Part shown: in pieces, positions 33,671 to 43,832 of the stretch
How the letters are laid out: every line of letters begins with the position of its first letter
Position numbering within the stretch: the stretch's first letter is position 1
Assembly (NCBI GenBank): GCA_039090855.1
Contig: CM076990.1
Coordinates: 197,041,232-197,105,231 of the forward strand
Reading direction: 5' to 3'
DNA: 64,000 bases
Source of the DNA: Macrothele yani
Lineage: Eukaryota > Arthropoda > Arachnida > Araneae > Macrothelidae
Position numbers and translations under genes: made by a program
Notes under the pieces: model-generated
The model's database searches: none
Told to the model about the DNA's origin: nothing
Seen by the model: only the letters and a program-made list of their open reading frames with translations

Positions 33671-33898
33671 TTTTTGGGGGGGGGGGGGGGTTGGAGGTTT
33701 AGCGACCACTGTGAGCAACTCAATGGGCTATAAGCAGTCGCCCATCTCAAATTTAGGGTCACTAGTTCCAGGGAAGAGAGAGAGAGCCAGCGCCGTAACA
33801 CAAACACAACACCTATGCCTCACCGTGATTCGAACCCGTACCCCTTTCGTACGAATGATCAGAGGCCATCGGTTAGACCACTGCGCCACCGGGGCGGC
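33671..33898 (-). mobile_element. SINE family A in a mariner end
   Basis: The minus strand opens GCCGCCCCGGTGGCGCAGTG and closes GTGGTCGCTAAACCTCCAA. The tail, seen on the plus strand, is a T run followed by about 15 G, so the A tail is partly replaced by C. Flanks are GAAAATATT and GAAAAATAATA. Confidence 0.9.
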
Positions 33899-34047
33899 GA
33901 AAAATAATATGTGGAGTGTATAATGCAAGATACTGCGGTCCTGAGGTGACGTAATAAACAGCTCTGAGTACTGCGCGCAAAACAATAAATTCTAAGGACA
34001 GAACGTATGTTGTTGTGGTGAAGATTAGTTGCTGGTAGCGACAATAC

Positions 34048-35139
34048 CATGGCGATTGCGAAGAAAGGTATGCGTGCAATATTGCTCTATGAATACTAGA
34101 ATGGCGTGAAAGTTACAGGAGCATTCTTGGAAAATTGCATAACGCGTACGGTGACGATATTATCGGACAAAGTACTTGCTATGACTGATACAGAAAGTTC
34201 GACATTAGTACACGGGATCCGTCTGATGCAAACAGAATTGGCAGACCCAGTAAGGTTGAAGTTGATACGCTGCAACACGTGCTATCGACCAAGAATGATG
34301 CAACACAACGGGAACTGGCAGAGGAACTGAAGACCTCCCATGCGAACATCAACACACGACTTCGGAAGTTGGGATATTCGTGTAAACTGTGCAAATGTTT
34401 GTTCCATGCTTCGTCTGACCAGAATCGGATGCAACCGCTACTCCATTGCTGTTGCTCTGCTTGAAAGATAAAACGGAGGGCTTTTCGCATCGCTTTGTCA
34501 CGTGTGATGAAAAATGGGTCACATACGGGAATTTTACGCAACAAAGAACATGGACCAAACAGAGAAAACTTCCACAGAAGAACACTAAGCCACTCAACCC
34601 TTCACTGACAGATGGTCATGCTGAGTTGCTGGTAGGATTGTCGTGGTGTGATTAACTGTCAACTTTTACCGCGGGACAATACCATCACAGCGGATGCTTA
34701 CATCCAACAGTTGGACCGTCTTCATACTGCACGGCAAGAAAAGCGCCCAGTGTTGATTAATCACCATGGAGCTGTTTTTCACCAGGATAACGCTCGTGCA
34801 CATGTTGCTTTACAAACCCAGCAAGCATTGAAAGACCTGGAATGAAAAACGTTGTCACAATCCCTTTATTCCCCGGACCTTGCCCTGTCCCACTTTCATC
34901 TCTTCCGGTCTTTGTCTAATTTTCTTGCTGAGAAAAACTTTGGTAATGACGATGATATGAAACGTTGCATGGATGGCTTGTTCAACACCCGCTTGCCAGA
35001 CTGCTACCACAATGGGCTTTTTCAACTCGTAAATCGGTGGAACAAGGTCATCAGTTCAAATGAGTACTACCTGGATGATTACGTTCAGTGTTTTAAACGA
35101 TTTTTGATGCTTGAAATGCATGCTTCCCTATTTTCCTAA
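34048..35139 (+). pseudogene. mariner transposase
   Basis: The ATG at 34048 opens MAIAKKGMRAILLYEY, soon broken by a stop. Later segments: STKNDATQRELAEEL and HANINTRLRKLGY (HTH), FVTCDEKWVTYGNF (first aspartate), AVFHQDNARAHVALQTQQA (second) and LYSPDLALSHFHLFRSLSNF (third, D34D mariner style; SDYHLF is changed to SHFHLF, removing the aspartate), ending YYLDD. There are at least four frame breaks. Dead copy. Confidence 0.85.
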
Positions 35140-35199
35140 TACTTTCTTGACAACCTGATATACCAAAACCTACTGTAGCTCATTAATTCGAAGATGGAA

Positions 35200-35907
35200 G
35201 ACGGACGGTGCTACTACGGCAAAAAAAATATATCGAACCCTCTTGAGGGAAGTCCAAGAATTACGCACTTTGTCGGCAGTAGACCTCTCTGTAAAGATTG
35301 AAAATGCTGTAAGAACATCTGTCTGCAGAACTATCCGCAGAGAATTTCGTGCAGTCCAACCTCTAACTCGATGTTCTGGAAAATCTCAAGTTGTCGGTCT
35401 ATGCTTTGGCTGTACTTCGATACGGACGGTTGTTCATTTCAGCATGACTGTACTACATAACACACTGTACTATGTGTACACGACTGGTGTGTGGAGAACA
35501 CCGTTGAAGTATTGTTCTGAACATCGCAACGTTCAGATATCAACCCAATAGAACAGCTACGGTAAATACGATCCGTACCACACAGCACAACGTGCACGAG
35601 AGTGGTCTGTGGAATTTAACGGTGAAATGCTGGTCTGGACAGCTGTAAGTCTTGATATCAACCCAACAGAACACCTCTGGGAATCAGATCAGGAACGCAG
35701 AAACCTTCCTTCTAATCACCTATGGAAGTAATTTTGCCAAAGAGAGAAAGAATGTTCCGGTAAACACACTTTTTGAAATTTCGTAGAAAGTGTGCCCAGA
35801 AGGATTGGTCCTGTCATTGAAGAGAGGGGTAACTTTTTTATATTCTGTTATTTTGAAATAAAAGCTTCTGTCGCACCTACATGTAGAATAGTTTGGACAG
35901 CACAGTG
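35200..35907 (+). mobile_element. Tc1-like remnant (copy 6), 5'-truncated
   Basis: Short conserved pieces include RTIRREFRAVQPLTR (second HTH region) and DINPTEHLWESDQERRN (glutamate block), the latter preceded by a partial duplicate (ATATCAACCCAA at about 35539 and 35659). The right end TTTGGACAGCACAGTG is followed by TA (35908-35909), matching a Tc1-type CACTG terminus. No left end is seen; mariner copy A abuts. Confidence 0.6.
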
Positions 35908-35909
35908 TA

Positions 35910-36370
35910 TTTTAAAACCGGTAGCATTTAAAATGTATTACTCTGCATAAAGCATACGTACATTGTAACTGGGCGTGTGCTGCTTATTGAGATTGATTTA
36001 CTATAGCGTGGTTGCCGAAATATAAGTAATCCACGCGGAGCGAATGTTTTGTGTATTCACAAGTTCCTACGAACCTCCTGGAAGTACATCAACATTTGCG
36101 TTCATCAGTTTTGGCCCATTACCAAGGTGCTGTCGTAGTTGAATGTGACGCCATATGATATTGCCTTCCATCTGATGCCAAATTCCAGAAGCAAGAGACA
36201 TCTGCAGGTCACGTGTTCTCTGCCGTGTGCTTCAGGCCATCCGGGAATTTCTAATGAAGCCTAGTTCCATTTCTCCCAAACCTTCCCGGCAGAACACTAG
36301 AGATGGCTGGGGATCCTTAGTAGAACAGAGGGCTCCCAGCCACAGCGACCAGATGCGGAGAGAGACTCGG
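35910..36370. other. unassigned sequence
   Basis: Nothing recognisable before the GA-rich tract. Confidence 0.4.
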
Positions 36371-36405
36371 TGAGTGAGAGAGAGAGAGAGAGGGGGGGGG
36401 GAGAG
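36371..36405. repeat. (GA)n and G-run simple repeat
   Basis: GAGTGAGAGAGAGAGAG followed by a G10 run. Confidence 0.9.
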
Positions 36406-36617
36406 AACTATCTGTTACCACATTTATTGCTGTCTATTTAGAGTGGATGAGACAATCGCATTCCTCGCTTTGGAAAACTCACACTTTGTTTCCCACACTA
36501 TATGTGCATCAAAAGCAAAGGAAGGTGCAATGATCAGAGAACATACGCTATATTTCGGTGCAGTGTGTCTAAGGTATCAGTTTGACGAATCACGTTTGTT
36601 GAAAATATGTAGGGTGT

Positions 36618-36836
36618 CGTGCGCGAAGCGACCGTGCGCCAAGCGACCCTCTGAAAATCGTGCGCGAAGCGACCCTGTTATATTTTACCGTGGACGAAGC
36701 GACCCTGCTAAACGAATCGTTTTACATATATATATATACACACAAATCGTAGTCAAATTACTTACATCTAATTAATTAATTACTTACATCAAGTTTTTTA
36801 TACTAAACACAAGTTTTTAATATCATTATATATATA
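36618..36836 (+). repeat. left terminal inverted repeat of the palindromic element
   Basis: Four imperfect copies of GTGCGCGAAGCGACCCTG occur between 36618 and 36712, then a (TA)n run and ACAAATCGTAGTCAAATTAC, TTACATCAAGTTTTTTATAC. The same order is inverted at 42012-42242. Confidence 0.88.
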
Positions 36837-36837
36837 T

Positions 36838-37514
36838 CATCATCATCATCATCATCATTGTCAACCATTATCAATCCACTGCTGGACGAAGGTCTCCCCA
36901 AGTTTCCTCCACAACGGTCTGTCTTGTGCCAGTCTCCTCCATGTCACTCCCGCATATTTTCGAATTTCATCCACCCATCTCCCACGTGGTTTTCTTCTGG
37001 GTCTTTTCCTATCCCTTGGAATCCAATCTAAAATTTCGGCTGTCCATCGATGGTCTGTCCTTCTGGCAGTATGTCCAGCCCATTGCCATTTCAGGGATTT
37101 AACTCTGATCATGATATCTTCCACTCTCGTCATTTTTCGGATCCACGAGTTCCTCTTCTTATCTCTCCTGGTTATACCAAGCATGCACCTCTCCATGCTA
37201 CTTTGAGTTGTCAGCAGCCTTTGTATGTCTCTTCCAAAAGCTCTCCAGGCAAGTTTTGTACGCCGATTAATTTCTTCATCAATGTGACCCTCACTTGATA
37301 TCTGCTGTCCAAGATAAACGTACGTGTCTGTTATCTTCCAGTTTTTCTCCATCAATCGATAAATCTTCATTTCTTGTAAAAGCATTGAACATCACTTTTG
37401 TCTTCTGAAAGTTCATTTTTAATCCCACTACTTTACTCTTGTCAGCAAGTTCCTGGATCATACTCTGCAGCTCTGGTGAGGTAGTTGCAAAAATGACTAC
37501 TTCATCAGCATATA
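36838..37514 (-). mobile_element. RTE retrotransposon 3' fragment with internal deletion
   Basis: The plus strand starts with (CAT)7, the complement of the RTE 3' (ATG)n tail, then the complement of the C-terminal coding region ending WIDNG. About 120 bp present in the other copies is missing near 37231 (CTTTGTATGTCTCTTCCAAA joins two distant segments). The copy is 5'-truncated at TTCATCAGCA. Confidence 0.9.
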
Positions 37515-38123
37515 TCATCATCATCATCATTGTCAACCATTATCAATCCACTGCTGGACAAAGGTCTCCCCAAGTTTCCTCCACAACGGTCTGTCTTGTG
37601 CCAGTCTCCTCCATGTCACCCCTGCATACTTTCGAATTTCATCCACCCATCTCCCATGTGGTCTTCTTCTGGGTCTTTTCCTGTCCCTTGGAATCCAATC
37701 TAAAATTTCGGCTGTCCATCGATGATCTGTCCTTCTGGCAGTATGTCCAGCCCATTGCCATTTCAGGGATTTAACTCTGATCATGATGTCTTCCACTCTT
37801 GTCATTTTTCGGATCCACAAGTTCCTCTTCTTATCTCTCCTGGTTACACCAAGCATGCACCTCTCCATGCTTGTTTGAGTTGTCTGCAGCCTTTGTATGT
37901 CTCTTTTAGTTAAGGTCCACGTCTCTGCACCATACGTAAGCACTGGAAGGATGCATTGATCAAACACTTTTCTTTTAAGACATAATGGCATATTGCTCTT
38001 GAAAATTATGCTGTTTCTTCCAAAAGCTCTCCAGGCAAGTTTTGTACGCCGATTAATTTCTTCATCAATGTGACCCTCACTTGATATCTGCTGTCCAAGA
38101 TAAACGTACGTGTCTGTTATCTC
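37515..38123 (-). mobile_element. RTE retrotransposon 3' fragment, second copy
   Basis: (CAT)n at 37518 is followed by the same C-terminal region, undeleted, truncated at TCTGTTATCTC and followed by a (TA)n run. The 152-codon minus frame (37991-37533) keeps MPLCLKRKVFDQCILPVLTY and GAETWTL. It lies head to tail with the preceding fragment. Confidence 0.9.
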
Positions 38124-38141
38124 TTTTATATATATATATAT

Positions 38142-39643
38142 ATTCTATTAAGAAGAGACCGAAGCAAAAAAATTTTTTGACTCATACCAAGTACAACATA
38201 GAAAAAGTTATGTATCTACCGGTGTGAGTAAAAAGAGAAAAATAAAAAATAAAATAAAACAACTGAATGTAGAAAGTGTCGAGAATACTGAGCCTTGGCT
38301 TTATCAAGGACCAGCAAAAACCTCTGCATTTTCTCACTTCCACAAAGATCTAGTTGGAAATGGGTTTCTGCAAAGCCATAGATGCAAGTAATAAGCCCAC
38401 CAAAAATGTTTTTAAAAAATATATATTTTTATAAAAATATATATATATATATGTCATGACCCCCGCAGAGTTGTATGACCTAGCTTTAGTTAACAATTTA
38501 GCTTGCATCCATAACTTTCCTGGCCCGTCCCATGCTCTTCATCTGTTACTATTAAACAGAAAGAAGAAGATTATAGTAAACTCAAGTTGTGAGAGTGACA
38601 TAATAATTAGAAATAATGTTCAGCAATAACGAAATGCCAAGTTCGCCTGAGAGAGAATTTAAACCTGAAAAGCAATGCAAAAGTATTCCAAATTCTTACA
38701 TTGCAATTAAAAAAGGAAATATTAATTATTTAAAACTCAGATTCTTGAAAGAATAACTTGATTCTAAAACCCCCACTCCACAACTTCTGACAACACAAAA
38801 ACGAGTATAAATTAAAGACAATAATTAACTAAAGAAATGCTTTGTGAAGGTTATATGACATAAACAATTAGTTGCAATATGTACAAAGTATTTCAGAAGT
38901 GCTTTAAGTGCAAAATTAAGTAGTTATTAAGAACTTAACTACTTTGAAAACACAGCGCAAAGTACAAGAACTATGAATGGCCAGCTGCTTGGCCTAAGTT
39001 TCCTAAAAAACGCGCAAAGTTACCAAGAAAAGAAAGAATTAAAATCCGCAAAAACGTTAACAGACTTGCCAGTGCCTAAATGCTAAAAAGCAAAAAAAAC
39101 AGAGAAAAAAAAAGTAAAAGAATTACAAACATTGAACTTGGAAAACCTAAAACCCAAAGACAATGAAGTGAGCTTACCTGTTATGCAACTGAACTTTCTC
39201 CACACAAGAGGAAACATGGCCGACCTTTTCCCCAAACTTCCAAACTCCTCTGCCACTCCCTACTCGCTGGGGGACAGTGTGGGTGGGGCTGAAGGCCTCC
39301 ACACACTGAAAGAATCCAATTCGCGGAGATTTTAACCAGAGAAAAAAATATATATACTTAAGACTGTGGACCTGTATGATCAGGAAGAGCAGAATTAACT
39401 CTCCAGAATACATGAGAAATATTATAAAATACACAAGTAGTGTATTTAATAATCTTTGCATGTATTTAATCACCTTAGTGAGCTTCTATGGATTATTCAG
39501 AATCCTATTAATTTTAATGTTAGTTTTACTATTTTTAGTATAGCTATTCTCGTGAGTGAATAACTAGTTTTATTTTTTATTTGTTTTTATTTTCTTTTAT
39601 AAACAGATTTTTAAGCTTTTTTTGTGATTTTGTCTATATTATT
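38142..39643 (+). repeat. left inner arm of the palindrome
   Basis: It runs from ATTCTATTAAGAAGAGACCG to TGTCTATATTATT and is the reverse complement of 39969-41470, also 1,502 bp, with scattered differences and a few single-base indels. Confidence 0.93.
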
Positions 39644-39968
39644 TAATTTTTTTATTTTAATCGGACCTTCATATCCATAGCACTAAGGTTCCTTTTAGTA
39701 GTTAATAGGCATCCTCTAGCCAACTTCCAAACGGCTTTTATTGGTCAGAATCATATTATTAACTGTGTAGAAAATTATTATTCTTAATGATTATTCAGAA
39801 TAATTTTTCTTAAAGTTCTTTTGATGAAAGAAGAAGGAATTTCGTTCTCTAGAAAACTGTCTAATAGTATATTAATGTGGTAATTGAAGTCCAAATTGTT
39901 GCTGCAAATTCTTGAAATTCTTAGTACCTGAGAAATTAGTACATTCTCAATTACTTTGGTTGATATGT
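39644..39968. other. 325-bp centre of the palindrome
   Basis: AT-rich single-copy spacer between the arms. It has ATTATTCAGAATAAT-type short palindromes but no ORF of note. Confidence 0.8.
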
Positions 39969-41470
39969 AATAATATAGACAAAATCACAAAAAAGCTTAA
40001 AAATCTGTTTATAAAAGAAAATAAAAACAAATAAAAAAGAAAACTAGTTATTCACTCACTAGAATAGCTATACTAAAAATAGTAAAACTAACATTAAAAT
40101 TAATAGGATTCTGAATAATCCATAGAAGCTCACTAAGGTGATTAAATACATGCAAAGATTATTAAATACACTACTTGTGTATTTTATAATATTTCTCATG
40201 TATTCTGGAGAGTTAATTCTGCTCTTTCTGATCATACAGGTCCACAGTCTTAAGTATATATATTTTTTTCTCTGGTTAAAATCTCCGCGAGTTGGATTCT
40301 TTCAGTGTGTGGAGGCCTTCAGCCCACCCACACTTCCCCCAGCGACTGGGGAGTGGCAGAGGAGTTTGGAAGTTTGGGGAAAAGGTCGGCCATGTTTCCT
40401 CTTGTGTGGAGAAAGTTCAGTTGCATAAGAGGTAAGCTCACTTCATTGTCTTTGGGTTTTAGGTTTACCAAGTTCAATGTTTGTAATTCTTTTACTTTTT
40501 TTTTTCTCTGTTTTTTTTTTTTTTTTTTGCTTTTTAGCATTTAGGCACTGGCAAGTCTGTTAACTTTTTTGCGGATTTTAACTCTTTCTTTTCTTGGTAA
40601 CTTTGCGCGTTTTTTAGGAAACTTAGGCCAAGCAGCTGGCCATTCATAGTTCTTCTACTTTGCGCTGTGTTTTTAAAGTAGTTAAGTTCTTAATAACTAC
40701 TTAATTTTGCACTTAAAGCACTTCTGAAATACTTTGTACATATTGCAACTAATTGTTTATGTCATATAACCTTCACAAAGCATTTCTTTAGTTAATTATT
40801 GTCTTTAATTTATACTCGTTTTTGTGTTGTCAGAAGTTGTGGAGTAGGGGGTTTTAGAATCAAGTTTTTCTTTCAAGAATCTGAGTTTTAAATAATTAAT
40901 ATTTCCTTTTTTAATTGCAATGTAAGAATTTGGAATACTTTTGCATTGCTTTTCAGGTTTAAATTCTCTCTCAGGCGAACTTGGCATTTCGTTATTGCTG
41001 AGCATTATTTCTAATTATTATGTCACTCTCACAACTTGAGTTTACTATAATCTTCTTCTTTCTGTTTAATAGTAACAGATGAAGAGCATGGGTCGGGCCA
41101 GGAAAGTTATGGATGCAAGCTAAATTGTTAACTATAGCTAGGTCATACAACTCTGCGGAGGTCATGACATATATATATATTTTTATAAAAATATATATAT
41201 TTTTTAAATTTTTGGTGGGCTTATTACTTGCATCTATGGCTTTGCAGAAACCCATTTCCAACTAGGTCTTTGTGGAAGTGTGAAAATGCAGAGTTTTTGC
41301 TGGTCCTTGATAAAGCCAAGGCTCAGTATTCTCGACACTTTCTACATTCAGTTGTTTTATTTTATTTTTCATTTTTCTCTTTTTACTCACACCGGTAGAT
41401 ACATAACTTTTTCTATGTTGTACTTGGTATGAGTCAAAAATTTTTTGCTTCGGTCTCTTCTTAATAGAAT
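39969..41470 (-). repeat. right inner arm of the palindrome
   Basis: Reverse complement of the left arm. On the plus strand it has a TATA-like TATATATATTTTTTTCTCTG (about 40255), a G/C-rich block with AGCGACTGGGGAGTGG (near 40338), and AAGAGGTAAGCTC (about 40427), a good splice-donor form. This would point transcription outward from the centre on each arm. That is inference only. Confidence 0.9.
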
Positions 41471-41549
41471 GTGAATTCTGAATTTTCATAACTGCTGCAT
41501 TGCGCGTTTTGATCTTCAGGTTATTTTGCAACTTTTGTTTTAAATTCAA
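41262..41549 (-). pseudogene. lysine-rich ORF fragment of the palindromic element
   Basis: The minus frame includes KKRPKQKIFDSYQVQHRKSY and later NTEPWLYQGPAKT. The left arm carries the same sequence with different indels: two extra bases in the A/T run at about 38169 and one extra C near 38325. With the extra C the reading continues differently, through HFHKDLVGNGFLQSHRCK to a stop. The two arms thus preserve alternate pieces of one ancestral ORF. I recognise no domain. It is lysine-rich, perhaps nucleic-acid binding (inference). No ATG is present at the open end. Confidence 0.4.
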
Positions 41550-41583
41550 AAGTTTTTCCTTTGTTTTTAGCTTTGCTCTTCAG

Positions 41584-41615
<32 letters not shown>

Positions 41616-41795
41616 AATCGTACTCAAATTATTTACATCTAATTAATTAAGTACTTACATCTTCTGAATTTTGTAGCTTTTGTCCTTAGTCCAACTTGGT
41701 AAGACAGCTTAATGCTTTCAGGCATTTTTTAAGGTCTTTAAATTTCCAAATTTGACGTGTGATGCACAAACAACTATTAAAATAATTAGGAGAAC

Positions 41796-41939
41796 ATGTT
41801 CCAAAAAGGAAGAAAAGAAATGTGTATACAAGTAGAAGAACGCATTCGTAATATCATGGCGGAATTTGAGAATTCTAAGGACCTTAAAAAATACCTGAAA
41901 GCATTAAGCTATCAAAATTCAGAAAATGTAAGTACTTAA
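41796..41939 (+). CDS. 47-codon ORF ending at a splice-donor motif
   Basis: An ATG at 41796 opens MFQKGRKEMCIQVEERIRNI and continues through FENSKDLKKYLKAL to TAA at 41937. Just before the stop, GAAAATGTAAGTACTT contains GTAAGT, a consensus 5' splice site, so the true product could continue into another exon. The region is partly repeated immediately downstream (AAATGCCTGAAAGCATCAAA), and is inverted at about 41640-41755, so it sits in an imperfect hairpin. No family is recognised; a real gene here is unproven. Confidence 0.25.
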   Translation: MFQKGRKEMCIQVEERIRNIMAEFENSKDLKKYLKALSYQNSENVST

Positions 41940-42011
41940 AAAATGCCTGAAAGCATCAAAATTCAGAAGATGTAAGTACTTAATTAATTAGGTGTAAATA
42001 ATTTGACAACG

Positions 42012-42116
42012 ATATATATATATAATATGTAAAATGATATTAAAAACTTGTATTTAGTATAAAAAAACTTGATGTAAGTAATTAATTAATTAGATGTAAA
42101 TAATTTGACAACGATT

Positions 42117-42181
<65 letters not shown>

Positions 42182-42242
42182 CAGGGTCGCTTCGCGCACG
42201 ATTTTCCACAGGGTCGCTTGGCGCACGGTCGCTTCCCGCACG
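42012..42242 (-). repeat. right terminal inverted repeat of the palindromic element
   Basis: It contains a long (TA)n run (about 42119-42180) and then, inverted, the GCGCGAAGCGACC motifs in the same order as the left end. The final CGTGCGGGAAGCGACC defines the boundary at 42242. Confidence 0.88.
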
Positions 42243-42556
42243 TAATCATGTGTAGCATCCCGCAAATATTCATAGACTGTAATTTTACACGGGAAGCTGC
42301 TACATTTTGAATATTCGCGATTTTTACCACCCGAAGTAAAGCCAATACATCTTTTTTCAAGTTGTTTTCGGATACATTATATCGATGAAAAATAATTAAA
42401 TAAATAAAATGAGAAGAAACCGTTTATGTCTTCACGTAAAGTACATCTCCTTTTGTTTTCAAATTTAGGTCCACTAATTCTTCAGAAAAAAAAAAGGGGG
42501 GGGGGGGATTCAGCATTCTTGTTATATTCCGAATTCGAACCCGAGAGCCAGAAGTG

Positions 42557-42839
42557 CACTGTTGCAAATTTTGTGGTGCGTTGCATCAAATAGTGTTGCT
42601 ATACCAGCTGCCCCACTTTCTTAGAAAATGTACCAGATTGTGTGGTGTAAACAAAATCCAACAACATAGTGCAACTTTGCACCACGTTATGATACAAGGA
42701 TGCGAAGCATTATGATGCGAGGTTGTGCTATATTGTTGGGTTTTGTTTGCACCACACAAAGTGGTATCTTTTCTCAGAAAGTGGTGCAGCTGGTGTAGCA
42801 CAAATTTTTGGTGCAACCTACCACAAAGTTTTAACAGTG
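42557..42839. mobile_element. palindromic MITE of 283 bp
   Basis: The element starts CACTGTTGCAAATTTTGTGG and ends, inverted, CACTGTTAAAACTTTGTGG. The two halves (about 120 bp each) are inverted copies, sharing for example CCAGCTG(C)CCCACTTTCT and GTGTGGTGTAAACAAAATCC against GTGTGGTGCAAACAAAACCC. The centre is TTATGATACAAGGATGCG. TA follows the right end. It has no coding capacity and is a probable non-autonomous DNA element. Confidence 0.85.
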
Positions 42840-43225
42840 TAGCCCCTTACACCAGTGGGTCATCTTATCTTGCCCCAATCACTTCTTCTGGAGATTAGAT
42901 TAAAAAATTAATTAATTAATTTCTTTATTATCTATTTCTTTACTACTTTTTTTTCTGCATCTCGAAAAACTAAACGTGAAAAGTTTCGACACAGCTTTCA
43001 TTTTTTCTCGTCCCACATTTGTTAGGAATAATAGCTGAAATGTGTATTAGCTATCCCGCAAATACTTCTTAGGGGAATAGGTTTAGTGAAACACATTCGT
43101 GTTGGCCCAAATGAAGAAAACTACGCTCAATCTTTTTCGCACATTTCTCAGCTTTTCTTGTTGTTAGCTACCTCTGTTTCCAAAATGGTTAAAAAAACTA
43201 GAAAGCCATTCACACTTAAGTACGA
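42840..43225. other. unassigned AT-rich sequence
   Basis: Nothing recognisable. Confidence 0.4.
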
Positions 43226-43227
43226 CA

Positions 43228-43640
43228 AATCATCATCACTGTTATCACTTTAAATTATTCTCAATCCACTACTGAATGATTTCCCCAAGTCTCTTCCATA
43301 ACTGTCTGTCATGCGCAGTCGTCTTCCATATCAATCCGGCAAGCATTCAAATTTCGTACCTCTCCCACGTGTTCTTCTCTTGTTCCTTGGTATCCAATAT
43401 AGTGCTTCAGTTGTCCAACGTGCGTGTGTGTGTGTGTGTGAGTATGCGGTCAGTTCTAGCAATATGTTTAGCCAAGCCACTTGAAAGTATTTTACTTTGA
43501 TCATGATATAATCAAATCTTGTCATGTTCCTCATGTTTCTTGGTCACACCAAACATGAATCTCTCCATGCTTCTTTCAGTTGTCCCCAGCCACTCCTATG
43601 TCATTTGTACTTAATATGTCCACGTCTTTCTCTTTTTTGG
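43228..43640 (-). mobile_element. old RTE 3' fragment
   Basis: The plus strand begins ATCATCATCACTGTTATCAC and follows the RTE 3' region order with many changes: AATCCACTACTGAATGATTT, TCCCCAAGTCTCTTCCATAA, CCAATATAGTGCTTCAG, TTTGATCATGATATAATC and CCATGCTTCTTTCAGTTGTC. A (TG)n run has grown inside it (43423-43440). It is far more diverged than the other four RTE copies. Confidence 0.8.
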
Positions 43641-43657
43641 AGATAAACGATAAACGT

Positions 43658-43832
43658 GAGCGATTCTAAGGGATACAAGTAGGCGCCCGTCATTAATTTA
43701 GGGCCACTGGTTACAGAGAAGAGAAAGAGCCAGTGCCGCAAGGCAAGCGCACCATCGATGCCTCATTCGGGAATCCAACACGGGCCACTCGGACGAACGG
43801 TCAGAAGCCAGCTCTTAAACCACTAAGCGGTG
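43658..43832 (-). mobile_element. SINE family A, degraded, abutting a Tc1-like element
   Basis: TGAGCGATTCTAAGGG, TTTAGGGCCACTGGTTAC, GAGCCAGTGCCGCAAGGCAA and CTCTTAAACCACTAAGCGGTG follow the family order. The tRNA-like end meets the transposase reading of the next element directly. Confidence 0.8.

Larger units (their letters stand above)
33636..35158 (+). mobile_element. mariner transposon (copy A) with SINE in its left end
   Basis: Left TIR from 33636 reads TCAGGTTGTACAGAAAGTTC; the right end inverted reads TCAGGTTGTCAAGAAAGTAT. TA flanks both (33634-33635 and 35159-35160). Removing the 228-bp SINE leaves about 1.3 kb, the standard mariner length. Confidence 0.9.
36618..42242. mobile_element. 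large palindromic (foldback-like) element of unknown class
   Basis: Outer inverted ends (36618-36836 and 42012-42242) begin CGTGCGCGAAGCGACC or CGTGCGGGAAGCGACC. Inner 1.5-kb inverted arms (38142-39643 and 39969-41470) enclose a 325-bp centre. The left arm is invaded by RTE sequence (36838-38123). The stretch 41471-42011 has no partner on the left. No transposase, integrase, polymerase or RT is recognisable outside the RTE inserts. I find no clear target duplication (left flank ends AGGGTGT, right flank starts TAATCATG). Candidates are a foldback-type DNA element or a non-autonomous derivative of a larger virus-like transposon; neither is proven. Confidence 0.7.

Noticed and set aside
36374..36775. 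133-codon plus-strand ORF
   Set aside because: It starts in a GA microsatellite and crosses the boundary of the palindromic element, so it cannot be one ancestral gene.
39132..40544. Coding genes in the palindrome arms (ORFs of 67-99 codons with hydrophobic stretches)
   Set aside because: Mirror-image ORFs in both arms with differing frames; low-complexity, T-rich composition explains the hydrophobic runs.
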